Shown one piece after another: positions 44,822 to 55,190 of a DNA stretch of 64,000 nucleotides (the first letter of the stretch is position 1; each line of letters opens with the position of its first letter). Origin of the DNA: Pomphorhynchus laevis (taxonomy: Eukaryota; Acanthocephala; Palaeacanthocephala; Echinorhynchida; Pomphorhynchidae); contig WNNJ02001468.1 in the NCBI GenBank assembly GCA_012934845.2, positions 186,001-250,000 on the forward strand. Reading direction: 5' to 3'. The translations under genes were made by a program, and so were the position numbers. Under the pieces are notes generated by a model. It worked only from the letters and a program-made list of their open reading frames with translations, made no database searches and was not told where the DNA came from.

Positions 44822-46132
44822 ATGTGTCTTCTCCACTAGACTCTTTCGCCATAACACACGGTTTCCGCCTCGGTCTCCTTAACACTAGATCTATTCTCAA
44901 TAAATCCGATCTTATCCTCAACCTATTCACCAAGCAATCCATCGATCTCTTCTGCCTCACCGAATACTGGCACTCAGATTCCGACGACATTTCCATTCAC
45001 CGTCTGCTCTCTACCGGTTGCTCCCTAGTTGAATCCGCCCGCCCCCTCAGCTCATGCCCTTCTAAATTCTCTAATCATGGCGGCATCGTTGCATTCGCGC
45101 GTCACCCCGCGTCTCTTCGCAAAATCAATCCCCATTTCAGTCCTTGCTCTTTTGAATTGCTCACTTGTCGTTATTCTAACCCGATCACTCTAGATCTCGC
45201 CATTGTATACCGTCCTGGTTCATCAGCTCCTACTGCCTTATTTTTCACCGAACTCGGTGACCTCCCTTCTCATTGTGCCTTGTCCTCAATCCCTTCACTC
45301 GTTCTAGGCGACTTCAATATCCGCCTAGACCGCCCCTCTTCCACGGATTCCATCCGGTTCATCAACATTCTATCCAACTACAATTACAAACTAATCTCCA
45401 CTGCCCCACACATATACTTGGTGGGGCACTCGACATCATCGCTGTCCCCGATCATTTTGCTGCCTACACCTCACTGTCCATCTCTGATCCTAGTCTATCC
45501 GATCACTTTCTCATCACCCTTGATCTCACTCACAACCACACCCCTCCTCACACACCGTATCCGCCCCCTTATCGACTTCCGTTCTTGTACGTCTCTTCTT
45601 TCATCGCTTCTTTTCCCTAAAATCGATTACTGCCTTAGCCTTTTCGCCAATTCTTCAAAATCCATCATCCTACCCCTACAACGAATAATCAACACCGCCG
45701 TTCGAGTGCTCTTTTGTCTCCGTCGCTTCGACCACACATCAACATATTTTGCCCAACTCTCCTGGCCCACCATCCACATCCGCATCAAATTCCGCCTTCT
45801 TCTCGTTACCTTTCGTCTCATCGCTGTCGGATCCCCATCGTTCATCAAACTTCCTTTCTTAGACGATACTCGCCCCAACTCGCTATCGCTTCGTTCCTGT
45901 CATACCTTCTTACTCCACGTTCCTAATTACTCCAACAACTACGGTCTCCGATCCTTCCTCGTCGCCGCCTCACTCGCCTGGAATCAACTCCCTCTCGACG
46001 TCCGCCGCGTTCCCTCCTTTATCACATTCAAATACCTCCTCCGTTCACACCTTCTCGACACCTGATTCACAGTCTTGCTTTTTTTGGTCATGTAAGCGAG
46101 CGCTGGCACGCATTTGCCACGTTAAAATAAAT
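44822..46132 (+). mobile_element. CR1/L2-like LINE copy with RT core deleted
   Basis: Starts at the endonuclease (GFRLGLLNTRSILNKSDLIL) and ends with the 3' terminal hairpin near 46090-46110. The EN-RT linker and the entire RT catalytic core are missing: THNHTPPH is joined to IRPLIDFRSCTSLL. Confidence 0.87.
44824..46065 (+). CDS. Endonuclease fused to RT C-terminus, 413-residue open frame
   Basis: Residues about 10-150 form a LINE endonuclease with LNTRSILNKS, LFCLTEYWHSDSDD, LDLAIVYRPGSS and VLGDFNIRLDRPSS (active-site Asn, Glu and the GDFN box). Then YLVGHSTSSLSPIILL marks a local frame slip inside the domain's last strands. Residues about 230-413 are the CR1 C-terminal region ending VRRVPSFITFKYLLRSH. 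The RT catalytic motifs are deleted. The frame stays open for 1.2 kb, so the deletion is younger than most lesions in this family here. It may be chance or a non-autonomous derivative; expression is unknown. Confidence 0.7.
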   Translation: MSSPLDSFAITHGFRLGLLNTRSILNKSDLILNLFTKQSIDLFCLTEYWHSDSDDISIHRLLSTGCSLVESARPLSSCPSKFSNHGGIVAFARHPASLRKINPHFSPCSFELLTCRYSNPITLDLAIVYRPGSSAPTALFFTELGDLPSHCALSSIPSLVLGDFNIRLDRPSSTDSIRFINILSNYNYKLISTAPHIYLVGHSTSSLSPIILLPTPHCPSLILVYPITFSSPLISLTTTPLLTHRIRPLIDFRSCTSLLSSLLFPKIDYCLSLFANSSKSIILPLQRIINTAVRVLFCLRRFDHTSTYFAQLSWPTIHIRIKFRLLLVTFRLIAVGSPSFIKLPFLDDTRPNSLSLRSCHTFLLHVPNYSNNYGLRSFLVAASLAWNQLPLDVRRVPSFITFKYLLRSHLLDT

Positions 46133-46137
46133 CCTTT

Positions 46138-46920
46138 TTTATTTTCTTAAGGCGTGAAAGGGGAAATGATTTTGTGAATAGACGCGGGGTGACGTAGAAT
46201 ACGACAATGCTGCTATGATTAGAGAATTTAGAAGGGTATTTGTTGAGGGGGCGAGCGGATTCGACTAGTGAGCAAACGGCGGATGGAGAGTTCGTTAGAA
46301 TCGGAGTGGCAGTATTCGGTGAGGCAGAAGAGATCGATGGATTGCTTAGTGAATAGGTTGAGGATGAGATCGGATTTATTGAGAATAGATCTAGTGTTGA
46401 GGTGACCGAGGCTAAAACCGTGTGTAGTGTTGTAGGGGCTAGTGGAGAAGACACATAGGGGAGATGTAGCGCCATCGAATTTTTGGGCGGGTGTGGACAA
46501 CTTGAAAATTTCCGTCGATGTTTCGGATGGAGAGAGATGTTTCGCCGTTTTCCTAGCCACGGCGTTTTTCGATGCGGGCAGATGAAAGTTGAGCGATTTC
46601 GGAGGGTGTGCGATCGGGGAAAATGCGAGTGGCTGAAGACGACATGGGTTTGAATCGTCGGGAAAGGACAGAAGACGTGTGAGAGCAATACTTGAAAACA
46701 ATTTTTAGCAGAGGGTCTGGGAAGGATTAGATTTAGAATATTTATTTAGGCGGATGAATACGACATGAGAGATATTGTTGAGAAAGGATGGGTTATCCGC
46801 AGTAACAAGAGACGAGAGGATGGATCTGAATGCGGAAGCATTGTGGTCGAGACGTGCTTGTGGAGTTAAAGAGGTGGAAGGAGTTATAGTAGTGACTATG
46901 ACGCAACGATCGCGAGATCG
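46138..46920 (-). mobile_element. CR1/L2-like LINE 5' fragment (ORF1 end to endonuclease start)
   Basis: Minus-strand fragment covering the ORF1 end, the leader, and endonuclease up to the SLVESARPL segment. It lacks RT and 3' end. It abuts the 3' end of the plus-strand copy at 46132 with almost no spacer, so one element inserted beside or into the other. Confidence 0.8.
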
Positions 46921-47364
46921 ATCTGCTGGACCGTTTGATATCCGGTTACTGTTTTTATTAATTGTGGAATAAAGTGATGTAAACCGTTCGAGGTTTTGTT
47001 CCTCAATCTGAAAACAAATTAAAAATGACGTTAGTAATGCGATATGACAAATAAATAAGTTGATGACAAAATCAATAAAATTAATTAATATAATAAATAT
47101 TAATAAATAATAATAAATTTTATTAATATATTAATAAAATACAGTTCAATATTCTTCTTAAACCGATTTCTTTATGACTTTATTAATTGGATTGGAAAGT
47201 TGTTCCAATGATTTGTACCTACATCGAATCACACAACCTTCCAAACTCACGAACTGGTAAAATATTACATAGTACAGCATTTTTATGTGGAGAGGCATGC
47301 ATTAAACTGTAAATTCTTAATGAATCTCTAAGAAATTTAGTTAACAAGCCTCGAGTCTTGTATC
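46921..47364. other. Intergenic stretch, nothing recognised
   Basis: No gene recognised; A+T-rich after the LINE fragment. Confidence 0.5.
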
Positions 47365-47394
47365 TACACTACATGGCTCGAGCCATGTAGTGTA
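47365..47394. repeat. 30-bp perfect palindrome centred on CTCGAG
   Basis: TACACTACATGGCTC and GAGCCATGTAGTGTA are exact reverse complements without spacer. The centre GGCTCGAGCC is shared with the palindrome at 6011-6034. Confidence 0.9.
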
Positions 47395-47503
47395 TTGTTG
47401 TAATTCATTTAATAATTTTTTGCCCCTGCTTATAGAACAACAATTTAATAAATTTTCAGTAGATAGCAGAAACATGCAAAAGTATAATCAGAAAAACACA
47501 CTC

Positions 47504-47556
47504 AAACGATACAGAGAAGATTAGCATGGCCCCTGCGCAAGGATGACACGCAAAAT
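47504..47556 (+). ncRNA. U6 spliceosomal snRNA core (gene with diverged ends, or pseudogene)
   Basis: AACGATACAGAGAAGATTAG, then CATGGCCCCTGCGCAAGG and ATGACACGCAAA, match the central part of U6 base for base. This includes the ACAGAGA box that pairs with the 5' splice site and the AGC triad and internal stem-loop of the catalytic core. Upstream, GCAGAAACATGCAAAAGTAT only loosely resembles the usual U6 5' stem region. Downstream, the usual 3' telestem sequence and T-run terminator are not seen. It may be a pseudogene or a lineage-diverged gene. Confidence 0.75.
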
Positions 47557-47862
47557 CAAATAATTGAATCAAATCATCATTTATAAATGACGAACAACTG
47601 TGATTTTGTTCACAGAGGATTGACTACCATAATAATTTAATATATAATGTATTATATTTTAATAAGATGATTAATATTTTAATAATTTAATCGTATATTG
47701 TCTAACTTCCCCACTGATAATTGTCTCAAAAATGTACACACTTTTATGTTTGAAAAACGGTCGTTCTAACTATTTTTTTAAAACTAAATTATAGATTATT
47801 TATGCGTGTAAAACTCACTGTTTGTTTAAGCAAATGCAATTAAATTTTTTCAGATTATTTTA

Positions 47863-48327
47863 ATGTCTGAAGAAAGCTCAGTCATCTACGTAGGCCATAT
47901 TCCTAAAGGTTTATTTGAGTGCCAGTTGTTCGAATATTTTTCACAATTTGGCGATATTACCCGGTTAAAGCTAATTCGAAGTAGACGTACCGGTGCTTCG
48001 AAAGGATACGCCTTTATTGATTTTAAATACCCGGAGGCTGCTCAAATTTCAAGTGAAGCAATGAATGGATATCTTGTAGATGACCACGTTCTTAAGTGCA
48101 GCGTCGTTTTAAGAGACGTTGATTACGTATTTAAAAACTGGCAGAAAAAACCCTATGTCAAATCTATTCAAACAAAGCAGCGCAATCACAATGTCAATCG
48201 ATCGGATTCACAGATTTCACGAATTAAGCTAAGACAGCAGAAGAAACTAGCAAAGAAGATAAATGTGATGAGTGATTTAGGAGTTGACATTAACTTGTCT
48301 GATTTTCAAAATATTGAAAATGCTTGA
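47863..48327 (+). CDS. NIFK: NIFK/Nop15-like nucleolar RNA-binding protein (RRM), intact
   Basis: An intronless 154-residue protein. Residues about 7-87 form one RRM. RNP2 is VIYVGHIP (residues 7-14) and RNP1 is SKGYAFIDF (about 46-54). The signature QLFEYFSQFGDITRLKLIRS between them is typical of NIFK (MKI67 FHA-interacting nucleolar phosphoprotein) and yeast Nop15, which act in 60S pre-rRNA processing in the nucleolus. After the RRM a basic stretch with LRQQKKLAKK matches the family's short conserved C-terminal helix. It is shorter than the human protein (about 290 residues) because the phosphorylated tail that binds Ki-67 is absent. The start follows an A+T-rich leader. A polyadenylation signal AATAAA lies near 48372. 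Confidence 0.9.
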   Translation: MSEESSVIYVGHIPKGLFECQLFEYFSQFGDITRLKLIRSRRTGASKGYAFIDFKYPEAAQISSEAMNGYLVDDHVLKCSVVLRDVDYVFKNWQKKPYVKSIQTKQRNHNVNRSDSQISRIKLRQQKKLAKKINVMSDLGVDINLSDFQNIENA

Positions 48328-49675
48328 ACTTGTGTGATAAAACTTCATCGTTTGTACTTTGCGTCTTATTTAATAAAATAATTAATAATATTTAACATTT
48401 CATTTAAAAATGTACACCTTATTTTTAAAGTAATCATATTAATTTTAACTAATAGTTTGTTGATACTTTTAAGCGTTTAAACTCAGCTTTCCTAGATTTT
48501 AAATGTAATTTAAATTAAAAATATATTTTGAAGTGTCAGTAACACAATTTACTGGAAAAACCACAAATATAATTACATAACAACTCGGTAAACCGGGGTT
48601 TTAATCTTATTATAATGCGTACTCGAAGGTGATATATTCATTGTTATTGAGAATCGAATTACTTAGGGGTACACTGGTACTCCGCGATTCGACATCCGGT
48701 AGAACTATTATTTTATAAGAACATAAATTGTATATATGTAATTATAATGTATAACAGTCAGACTACGTCCAAGCAGCAGGTATTTTATACATGAAAATTC
48801 CACGCAAATGAGTACTGGTAGATATGTGATTATCAATTTGTCTTATTAAATATGATATTTTATAATATAGAACATATTATAAAATCAAATATTAAATTTA
48901 TTATATTAAATATATTTATCATATAAAAAATATTCTATTATACATAATGACATATAATATAATAATATTAATATAAATTTATTGTTAGATAATTTACAAA
49001 TGATATTTATTTTTTAACTGTTATTTCTAATAGGGCCAATAATATAATTTGTGTATTTCAATTTACATGTTATATTACGGTTTTCTTAAATTAATACTTT
49101 AATAAAGATACAAAAACAAATTCTACGGTATTCCAAGAGATCGTTTCTACAATTTCTCGAATATATAATATAAATACTAAATGAAATAATATAATAATTA
49201 TTGTTCAGTAATTTATTATAAATTATTTGATATTTTCCGGAAATGAGTATTTGCAGATATATGTAATTATTAAAATGCAAATGATTATTTGTAATTAATA
49301 ATTAATAATTAATAATTAATCTTTGTTTAGAAAAAGAATAACATTTTAAAAAGCATATCAAATCTCTATAATCGTTAACATCGTATATATTTAAATTATT
49401 TCTAAAAAATATTTGTAGCTAAAGTTATATTTGCAAGTTTAATATTAAATTTCTCAATTGTTTCTACTTTATTGCTATAATTTAAATGAATGCATTTTAA
49501 AGTAATTAGACCGTATTTAAAAGTTTAAGCTAATAAATTTTTTATAAATTGTTTATTTCTTTATAAAGAATTAATAATAAATAATAGATAAATAAATAAA
49601 TACTCATCTGTGTAAAATTTCGTTTCGTAGATATCTCCAAAGTAGACTAATGCGAAATTATATTTTGCATTAGTA
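48328..49675. other. A+T-rich stretch, nothing recognised
   Basis: No gene recognised. Includes a short AATTAATAATTAAT-type run near 49290-49320. Confidence 0.5.
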
Positions 49676-50250
49676 GATGTTGCCAAAAGGTGGAGTTCGT
49701 AGATGTTGCAAAACCGGAGTTCGATTACATGCAAAGTAAACTTCTTCACAACTACTAGACGATCTAATGGTAGCCGGTAATACTCATCAGTAAGGTGAAC
49801 TATCATCAGTTGTTAATGCTGCCTTGTGATATATTTAAAAGGCATCTCCAAGAATTTGATAACGTGGTAGCACGGGTATAGCCTCTTTAAACTAACCATG
49901 TGCTTTCCGGATAATCCTAATTTTATTCGCTAGGAATTTTAATTGCTGTCGTCACTTTCTTTCTCACAGTATCCTATTAGAGGACACATTTTTATAATTT
50001 GAAATCAGAATGTATAAAACTGTGCTCCTGGAGCTAATAAGCTTCAGTTTCATAATCGTAGATTGCCAAAAACCAGAGTTCGATTAAAAGTAGAGCAGAC
50101 TTCTTTATCACTACTAGACGAGCTGATGTCTTTAAAATATATTAGAGATGCCTTTTAAATATATCACAAGGCAGCCGAAACGACTGATGGTAGTTCACCC
50201 TGGGAGTGATAAAGAATTCTGCTCTGAATGTAATTGAACTCCGGTTTTGT
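49676..50250. repeat. Inverted pair of a short interspersed repeat
   Basis: The segment 49690-49860 contains CCGGAGTTCGATTA, ACTACTAGACGA and GCTGCCTTGTGATATATTTA in order. The segment 50058-50245 begins with a direct copy of its first 60 bp and continues as its reverse complement, so the two halves can fold back on each other. The related sequence at about 62440-62590 (ACTCATCAGTA, TTTCGGTTGCCTGTGTGA) shows it is a dispersed family. The GTTCGATTA string resembles a worn tRNA B box, which would fit a SINE. Confidence 0.55.
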
Positions 50251-50263
50251 GGTAACTTATACG

Positions 50264-50372
<109 letters not shown>

Positions 50373-50399
50373 ATTAGAATATTTTTTTGAAACTGGCGC

Positions 50400-51360
50400 T
50401 CTGGGTTTATCAAAGACTCTTTTATATATAATAAGTATTAATTAAAGCAGAGTTTGGAAATATATATATTTTCTTTAAAATTACAACGTTTCGAGTGAAA
50501 CCGCTCTTTTTCAAGTTATTTACAGTATGATTAAATTCAACAATACACTCAGATTTCATGTTTATACGTATTCAAAGTAAGAAAAAAGCACGGAAGAATA
50601 TAACTTTGAAATACCATATCAAGGTACTACGTCATTTTGTATATTATTTTCATAAAATTTTTTCTTTCTTATGTATTTCGGATTTAATTTCAAATCATAG
50701 ATATGATCAAGGTTTATTCCATTTGGATTATCACACATAAGTTGACCTATCCACCTCATCTCTTTATTTTTCCGCATATTTTCATCAGGAAATCCATCCT
50801 CTAAAATTGTATATTCGAATCCATTGTCAATTTCTCCATGGCAAAACCTTTCATGACTTAAGACACCATCCCTAGTGTATCTATTACAATTTTTGTTACT
50901 TCTTCTGTTGTTCAATCTTAGTCGTAAAGACCTAGATGTCTCTCCTACGTACTGTTTTGAACACTTTTTGCACTTTGCGACATATATAATATTTTCTGTA
51001 TTGCAATCAAATGATCCCTTAATTTTGAAGTCAAGAGTCGTTGTTGAGCTAGTAATTGATTTCGTTGTCGTCATTTCGTTGCAACACAAACAACGGCGCT
51101 TACAGCATTTTTCAGACTTACCTTCTTTTGTTTTACTCAAATTCATATTATTAAGTATTTTGCTTCTCGCTGACATGCTTTTTAAGCATTTTGTATATCG
51201 ATAGTATATCTTTGGGAATGGTATTTCTGACTTTAGTTCGGGCGGTAACTTGTTTATTGCATTTTTTATATCTGAGGGTAATTTGTGAAGAGCAGGGTGA
51301 TACTCAAAGCATAGCGGCATATTTGTTGATTCTTCCTTTATTTTCTGCTTCAATTAATAC
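50400..51360 (-). mobile_element. Penelope-like element 3' part with GIY-YIG endonuclease
   Basis: A minus-strand coding region for the GIY-YIG endonuclease, followed towards 50480 by an untranslated region with ACGTTTCGAGTGAAACCGCTC. Such ACGTTTCGA motifs are common at ends of GIY-YIG-bearing PLEs. The RT that should precede the endonuclease is not seen upstream (51361-51770), so the copy is 5' truncated. Confidence 0.8.
50619..51353 (-). CDS. Penelope-type GIY-YIG endonuclease, 244-residue open frame
   Basis: The first 80 residues correspond to the RT-EN linker. A CCKRRCLCC cluster near residue 85 is followed by FDCNTENIIYVAKCKKCSKQ near 116-135, carrying the zinc-binding Cys pairs and the first half of GIY-YIG (IIYV). 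Then YVGETSRSLRLRL holds the second half and the catalytic Arg, LSHERFCHG holds the His, and NKEMRWIGQL holds the Glu-like helix. This is the arrangement of Penelope-like EN domains, which nick target DNA. The first Met is probably internal. The frame has no stop for 735 bp. No matching RT in this window carries this domain. Confidence 0.85.
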   Translation of the reverse strand: MKQKIKEESTNMPLCFEYHPALHKLPSDIKNAINKLPPELKSEIPFPKIYYRYTKCLKSMSARSKILNNMNLSKTKEGKSEKCCKRRCLCCNEMTTTKSITSSTTTLDFKIKGSFDCNTENIIYVAKCKKCSKQYVGETSRSLRLRLNNRRSNKNCNRYTRDGVLSHERFCHGEIDNGFEYTILEDGFPDENMRKNKEMRWIGQLMCDNPNGINLDHIYDLKLNPKYIRKKKFYENNIQNDVVP

Positions 51361-51770
51361 TTATTAATTATATAATTGAAAAACGCGTTTTTTTTTCAAT
51401 AAATTTGAGGTTTTTGTTTTCTGGATTAATTAACTTATAACTAAACAGATTATATATATTATTATGTAGACATCGTTACGAGCATAGCTCAGAGTTGCTG
51501 ACAAATTGATAGTCAAAATAAAAGAAAAAGAGAAAAACAAAACAGTCAACAATTTAAAATAATCTGTCGTTTAAAGAGCTCACGAGTTGCCGCATTTACA
51601 ATATCATCGCTTAAACAATTCTATGAATTTATTATTCGTTGTCTAAATTAAATCGTCCTAGAATGTACTATTCGTCGCCGACTAAGATAAAACGAGTGAC
51701 TTCGCAAACATCGAGTTGATCGAATGTTGAAGATCTTACGCAACACATAGTGTTCATTGTGAAATACTTT
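51361..51770. other. Spacer, nothing recognised
   Basis: No RT motif or other gene found upstream of the GIY-YIG frame. Confidence 0.45.
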
Positions 51771-51970
51771 TCATACAAGACACAGATCCCTCGAGTCACG
51801 AATATCACATAACGACTGAATATTTAAAGACCGAAAACGATCCTCGTAAGGAAGTTCTCTCAAAGAATGTACTAACTTTGTTGCCCTACGTAACAACTTC
51901 TCAAGTCGAGTAATCTTATCTCTGGTTCGAGTGTATGAACATTGTGAAGCATATAATGAATGGCTTAGTA
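51771..51970 (-). mobile_element. LINE RT C-terminal fragment (Jockey/CR1-like)
   Basis: Reads SQCSYTRTRDKITRLEKLL, then RRATKLVHSLRELPYEDRFR and SLNIQSLCDIRDSRDL. This is the block just after the RT in Jockey/CR1 elements, related to 33111-33629. The upstream rest of the element is missing. Confidence 0.75.
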
Positions 51971-52023
51971 CAAAAGCGTTTCCATATATATATAATATAT
52001 ACATATTATATACACATATATAA

Positions 52024-52158
52024 TTTGTTATTGCGAAAAATCGCTTGAAACTGTTGTCCATGAGCCAAAACTGGCTACGATTGATTTTTAATCCATAATT
52101 GCTTTAAAATATCTGGACTTCGATCATCAGCTCCATCCATCTAATGTATCACTCCGAT
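52024..52158. repeat. Interspersed repeat, copy 1 of a direct pair
   Basis: 135 bp starting TTGTTATTGCGAAAAATCGC and running to AATGTATCACTC. Repeated with about 85-90% identity at 52419-52553. Contains a GGACTTCGATCA string that may be a worn tRNA B box. Just downstream (about 52168-52208) CTAACCAC and GTGGTTAG form a small hairpin. Confidence 0.65.
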
Positions 52159-52418
52159 ACGCTCCTAACCACCCTAGCAGTCATCATCAGTCGGATGAAG
52201 TGGTTAGGGTGCGTTTCGATTGCTTTTGTGATAACTGTAAAGGCACCAGCGATACCTCACGATGCTAGACGAAGCTCAGGTGCATAAAGCGTTTTTACTG
52301 GCTTGTTGCGTGTGTGGACCTTCAAGTTATTCTTTATATAAGGCACAAATTGGTATCCGTTGGTTACGATGTCACTGAATTTCTCACAGGATTCCGAAAG
52401 GAATGCGTTTTTTATTAA

Positions 52419-52553
52419 TTGTTATTGCGAAAAATCGCTTGAAACTGTTGTCAAAGAGCCAAAATTGGCCACGATTGATTTGTAATCCATAATTACTGCT
52501 AAATAACTGGACTTCAATCGTCAGCTCCATCAGTCCAATGTATCACTCGAAAG
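52419..52553. repeat. Interspersed repeat, copy 2 of a direct pair
   Basis: Direct repeat of 52024-52158, 395 bp downstream. The 260 bp between the copies includes sequence resembling the family at 62440-62590, so these may be parts of one composite SINE-like unit. Confidence 0.65.
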
Positions 52554-53843
52554 TTAAAGCGTGTGTCAACTCAGCAATTCGAGTAAATCTAAGCTATTGT
52601 ATCAACTCAGCAATCCCATCAATTCTGCCATTTCTCAAATTTTGCGTAAAGACATTATCTTAACAACTTTCTATCGCTTGACATTTCTGTCCGGCATTGT
52701 AGTTTAATATTTTTATTTTAGAATTGAATTTCATTAAAGTTGTAATTATCTTTGAAATTATTTTTTCACTCCAATTAAGTTGAAAGTGTGAATGAGACTG
52801 TGTTATTGCTTTTCGATATATAATCTTTTGTGATTTTTTAATTATTTTGAATTTATTAATATTTCTCTAAGATTTTTAAGTTATTTTAAAACATTGTTAG
52901 ATTTTGCTTGAATTTTTAAAAGTTCTATATAGTTCTCTGAAGCGTATTTTGCACATTTTTTCATTTCTGATTTTGCGTAAAGCTAAGCTATTTTGTCAAC
53001 TAAGCAATTAAATCAATTCTGTCACTTCTTGGATTTCTAGGAAAGACATTATCTTAATGACTTTCTATCATTCCACATTACAATTTTATCACAAAATTAT
53101 AATAAATATTATTACAATTTAATATTACAATATTAATATTTAATATTAATTTTAATTTAATATCAATTTAATATTAATTTTTATTAAAATATTGATTTTA
53201 TTACAAAACTGTATTTTAATTATAATGCAATTTTATTTTAAAATTGTATTTCTTTAAAATTGTTAATCCAAATATATTTAATATTTATTTTTTATTTTTA
53301 AATTGCTAATTCCATGATTAAGGCAATTGGTGTAAACAAGTTTCCTTAGACGAGTATTTACATTAAATTTATCGCTTAACGTTTTACTCATTGTCATTTT
53401 AGAGTTTAAATTAGCACATGATCCGAGTAAGCGAATGTATTCGAAATTTGCAATACACTTTAACGGAGGACGAAAAATTTTCATCCAAAATTGTTGCAAA
53501 GATTAAATGTCTCAAGGAACGACTTGGACGTATATCTCGGGTTATTATTGAGAAGTTCATATTTGCTGGATTATTAATATTGATATAACCTTATTAGTTA
53601 TATTTAGCACAGCATTGCAAATAAACACTTGATATAGATAACCCGACAAAAATAATTTTCTTATAAATATTTTGCAATTCATTTTTAAACAATTATCAAT
53701 ATCCGTTCAAATATCGTCTTACTAGCAAAATACTGATCGTTATATGACTCAAAGTAATAAAAGTCTTAATTTAAAAAAGATAAATACAGGAGAACGTTTG
53801 TCTTCTTCGTAGAGAAATGTCATTATTTTAGCAAGACTAGCTG
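52554..53843. other. A+T-rich stretch with one unassigned minus-strand ORF
   Basis: Contains a diverged internal direct repeat around TCAACTCAGCAATT (52567-52625, 52997-53055) and AATATTAATT-type low complexity at 53090-53200. A 73-residue minus-strand frame (53499-53278) with RPPLKCIANFEYIRLLG has balanced composition but no recognised domain. Confidence 0.4.
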
Positions 53844-54030
53844 CTACCACCAGCCTACCATGTTCTTGCCCTTTGGAGCCTTCGCCAGAATGCTGACTGC
53901 ATTTCCACGTTGGATGGCGATGCTAATGTTTTGCAGGAAATATGAAGTAGCACGTGAATCCCCGGTAACGCGCTTCAATCTTTTTCTTATCTCCTTAACA
54001 AGAGCCAAAGCGAAAAAGCCAAAGCGAAAT
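53844..54030 (-). CDS. Unidentified C-terminal ORF fragment
   Basis: A minus-strand frame reads about 60 residues, including VKEIRKRLKRVTGDSRATSY and NISIAIQRGNAVSILAKAPK, then a stop. Codon use and composition look coding and unlike the flanks. I do not recognise the protein. It could be the last exon of a host gene or the end of a mobile-element ORF. Its 5' limit is unclear. Confidence 0.3.
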
Positions 54031-54599
54031 ACTGATTAAAATTCATATTTATATTTATTAAATCCAAATGTTTTTTGATTTAATTTGCTGCAATCTTCGA
54101 TTTTAACAATTCGAATTTGTAAATCTTTTTACCTGTGAATATAAATTTTTAATTGCTTTTACGTAAATATCAGATTTTTTTAATAAACTTTAATAAACTT
54201 AACTAACTTGTAGCTTACCCCTTTTTCTTGCAAACAACTAAATACTTGTGTCAGTTATTGTGATACTTTCAGCAGGAGTATTAACATCATATTAACATTA
54301 TTTTATCTTACGAAAAATATTTCATTAAAATATTTGTTTTCGTTAAAAGCTAAAGCCACTAGCTAACATACTTCGTGAATTCTGGATGCTTAAACATATT
54401 TTAGTAAAACTATTCGATCAAAAATCTGAGATACCCGTCTTTAGGAATTCCTGACGTCAAATTGACATTAAAAATTAGTATTCCAGTTTTTGATAGGTTC
54501 CAAATATACGTTAACAAAAATATTTCGTAATTATATTCGAAAAATAATTCTGTCAAATAATAATATATTAATATAATATATTAAAATAATATACATAAA

Positions 54600-54800
54600 T
54601 GAATATGTACACTACTGGAGCAGCCAACCTAGTAGATGTAGCGTTGAATCGCCATAAAGACGTCCTTACTTCGAATCCGATCAGCACCACTGTACAGAGT
54701 AAGTAGATAATAAGGGTCGAAACGTGAAATGTTAGTCTGGGTCAGCAGCTGATGGGAGACCCTCCCATGCTGATTAGTAGCGTCCTGTGGTATAAAGAAT
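54600..54800 (+). repeat. tRNA-related SINE-like repeat, copy 1
   Basis: Begins GGAGCAGCCAACCTAGTAG, with a B-box-like CTTCGAATCC near 54675 and a shared 3' body: GTCAGCAGCTGATG, then GATTAGTAGCGT. The copy at 55008-55190 aligns along its whole length. Confidence 0.6.
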
Positions 54801-55007
54801 AAAATCAATACCTGTGAGGATAATGTCGTGCCACAATCAGAAGAGTTTCAGCTCACATATACAATCAAGTTACACTAAAAACATTCATTGCAAGTGACAG
54901 CATGAAAAGCAGTGATTCGACTAGCGTATCACGCGCCTAAGATAGGTTTCGAATAGATCGTTAGAACGCGAAACCCTACCAAAAGTAATATACAAAATGT
55001 ATATCTA

Positions 55008-55190
55008 CATAACTAGAGCAGCTAGCATAGTGTATGTAAGATTGAATCGCGATGCATACGTCCTGAGTTCAAATCAGATCAGCACCTGTGTACGGAGTAA
55101 GCATATAATAAGGATTACAACGTGATATGCGGATATGAGTCAGCAGCTGATGAGACCCACCCAGGTTGATTAGTAGCGTGGGCGATTAAA
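55008..55190 (+). repeat. tRNA-related SINE-like repeat, copy 2
   Basis: A-box-like TAGCATAGTGTATG and B box GTTCAAATC (an exact match to GWTCRANNC) at tRNA-like spacing, then the shared body ending GATTAGTAGCGTGG. It abuts or is inserted at the 3' end of the minus-strand LINE that follows. Confidence 0.65.

Noticed and set aside
44310-46132. Head-to-head CR1-like pair as one twin-primed (inverted) insertion
   Set aside because: Both halves carry their own 3' end with the terminal hairpin, so they are two insertions, not one element with an inverted 5' part.
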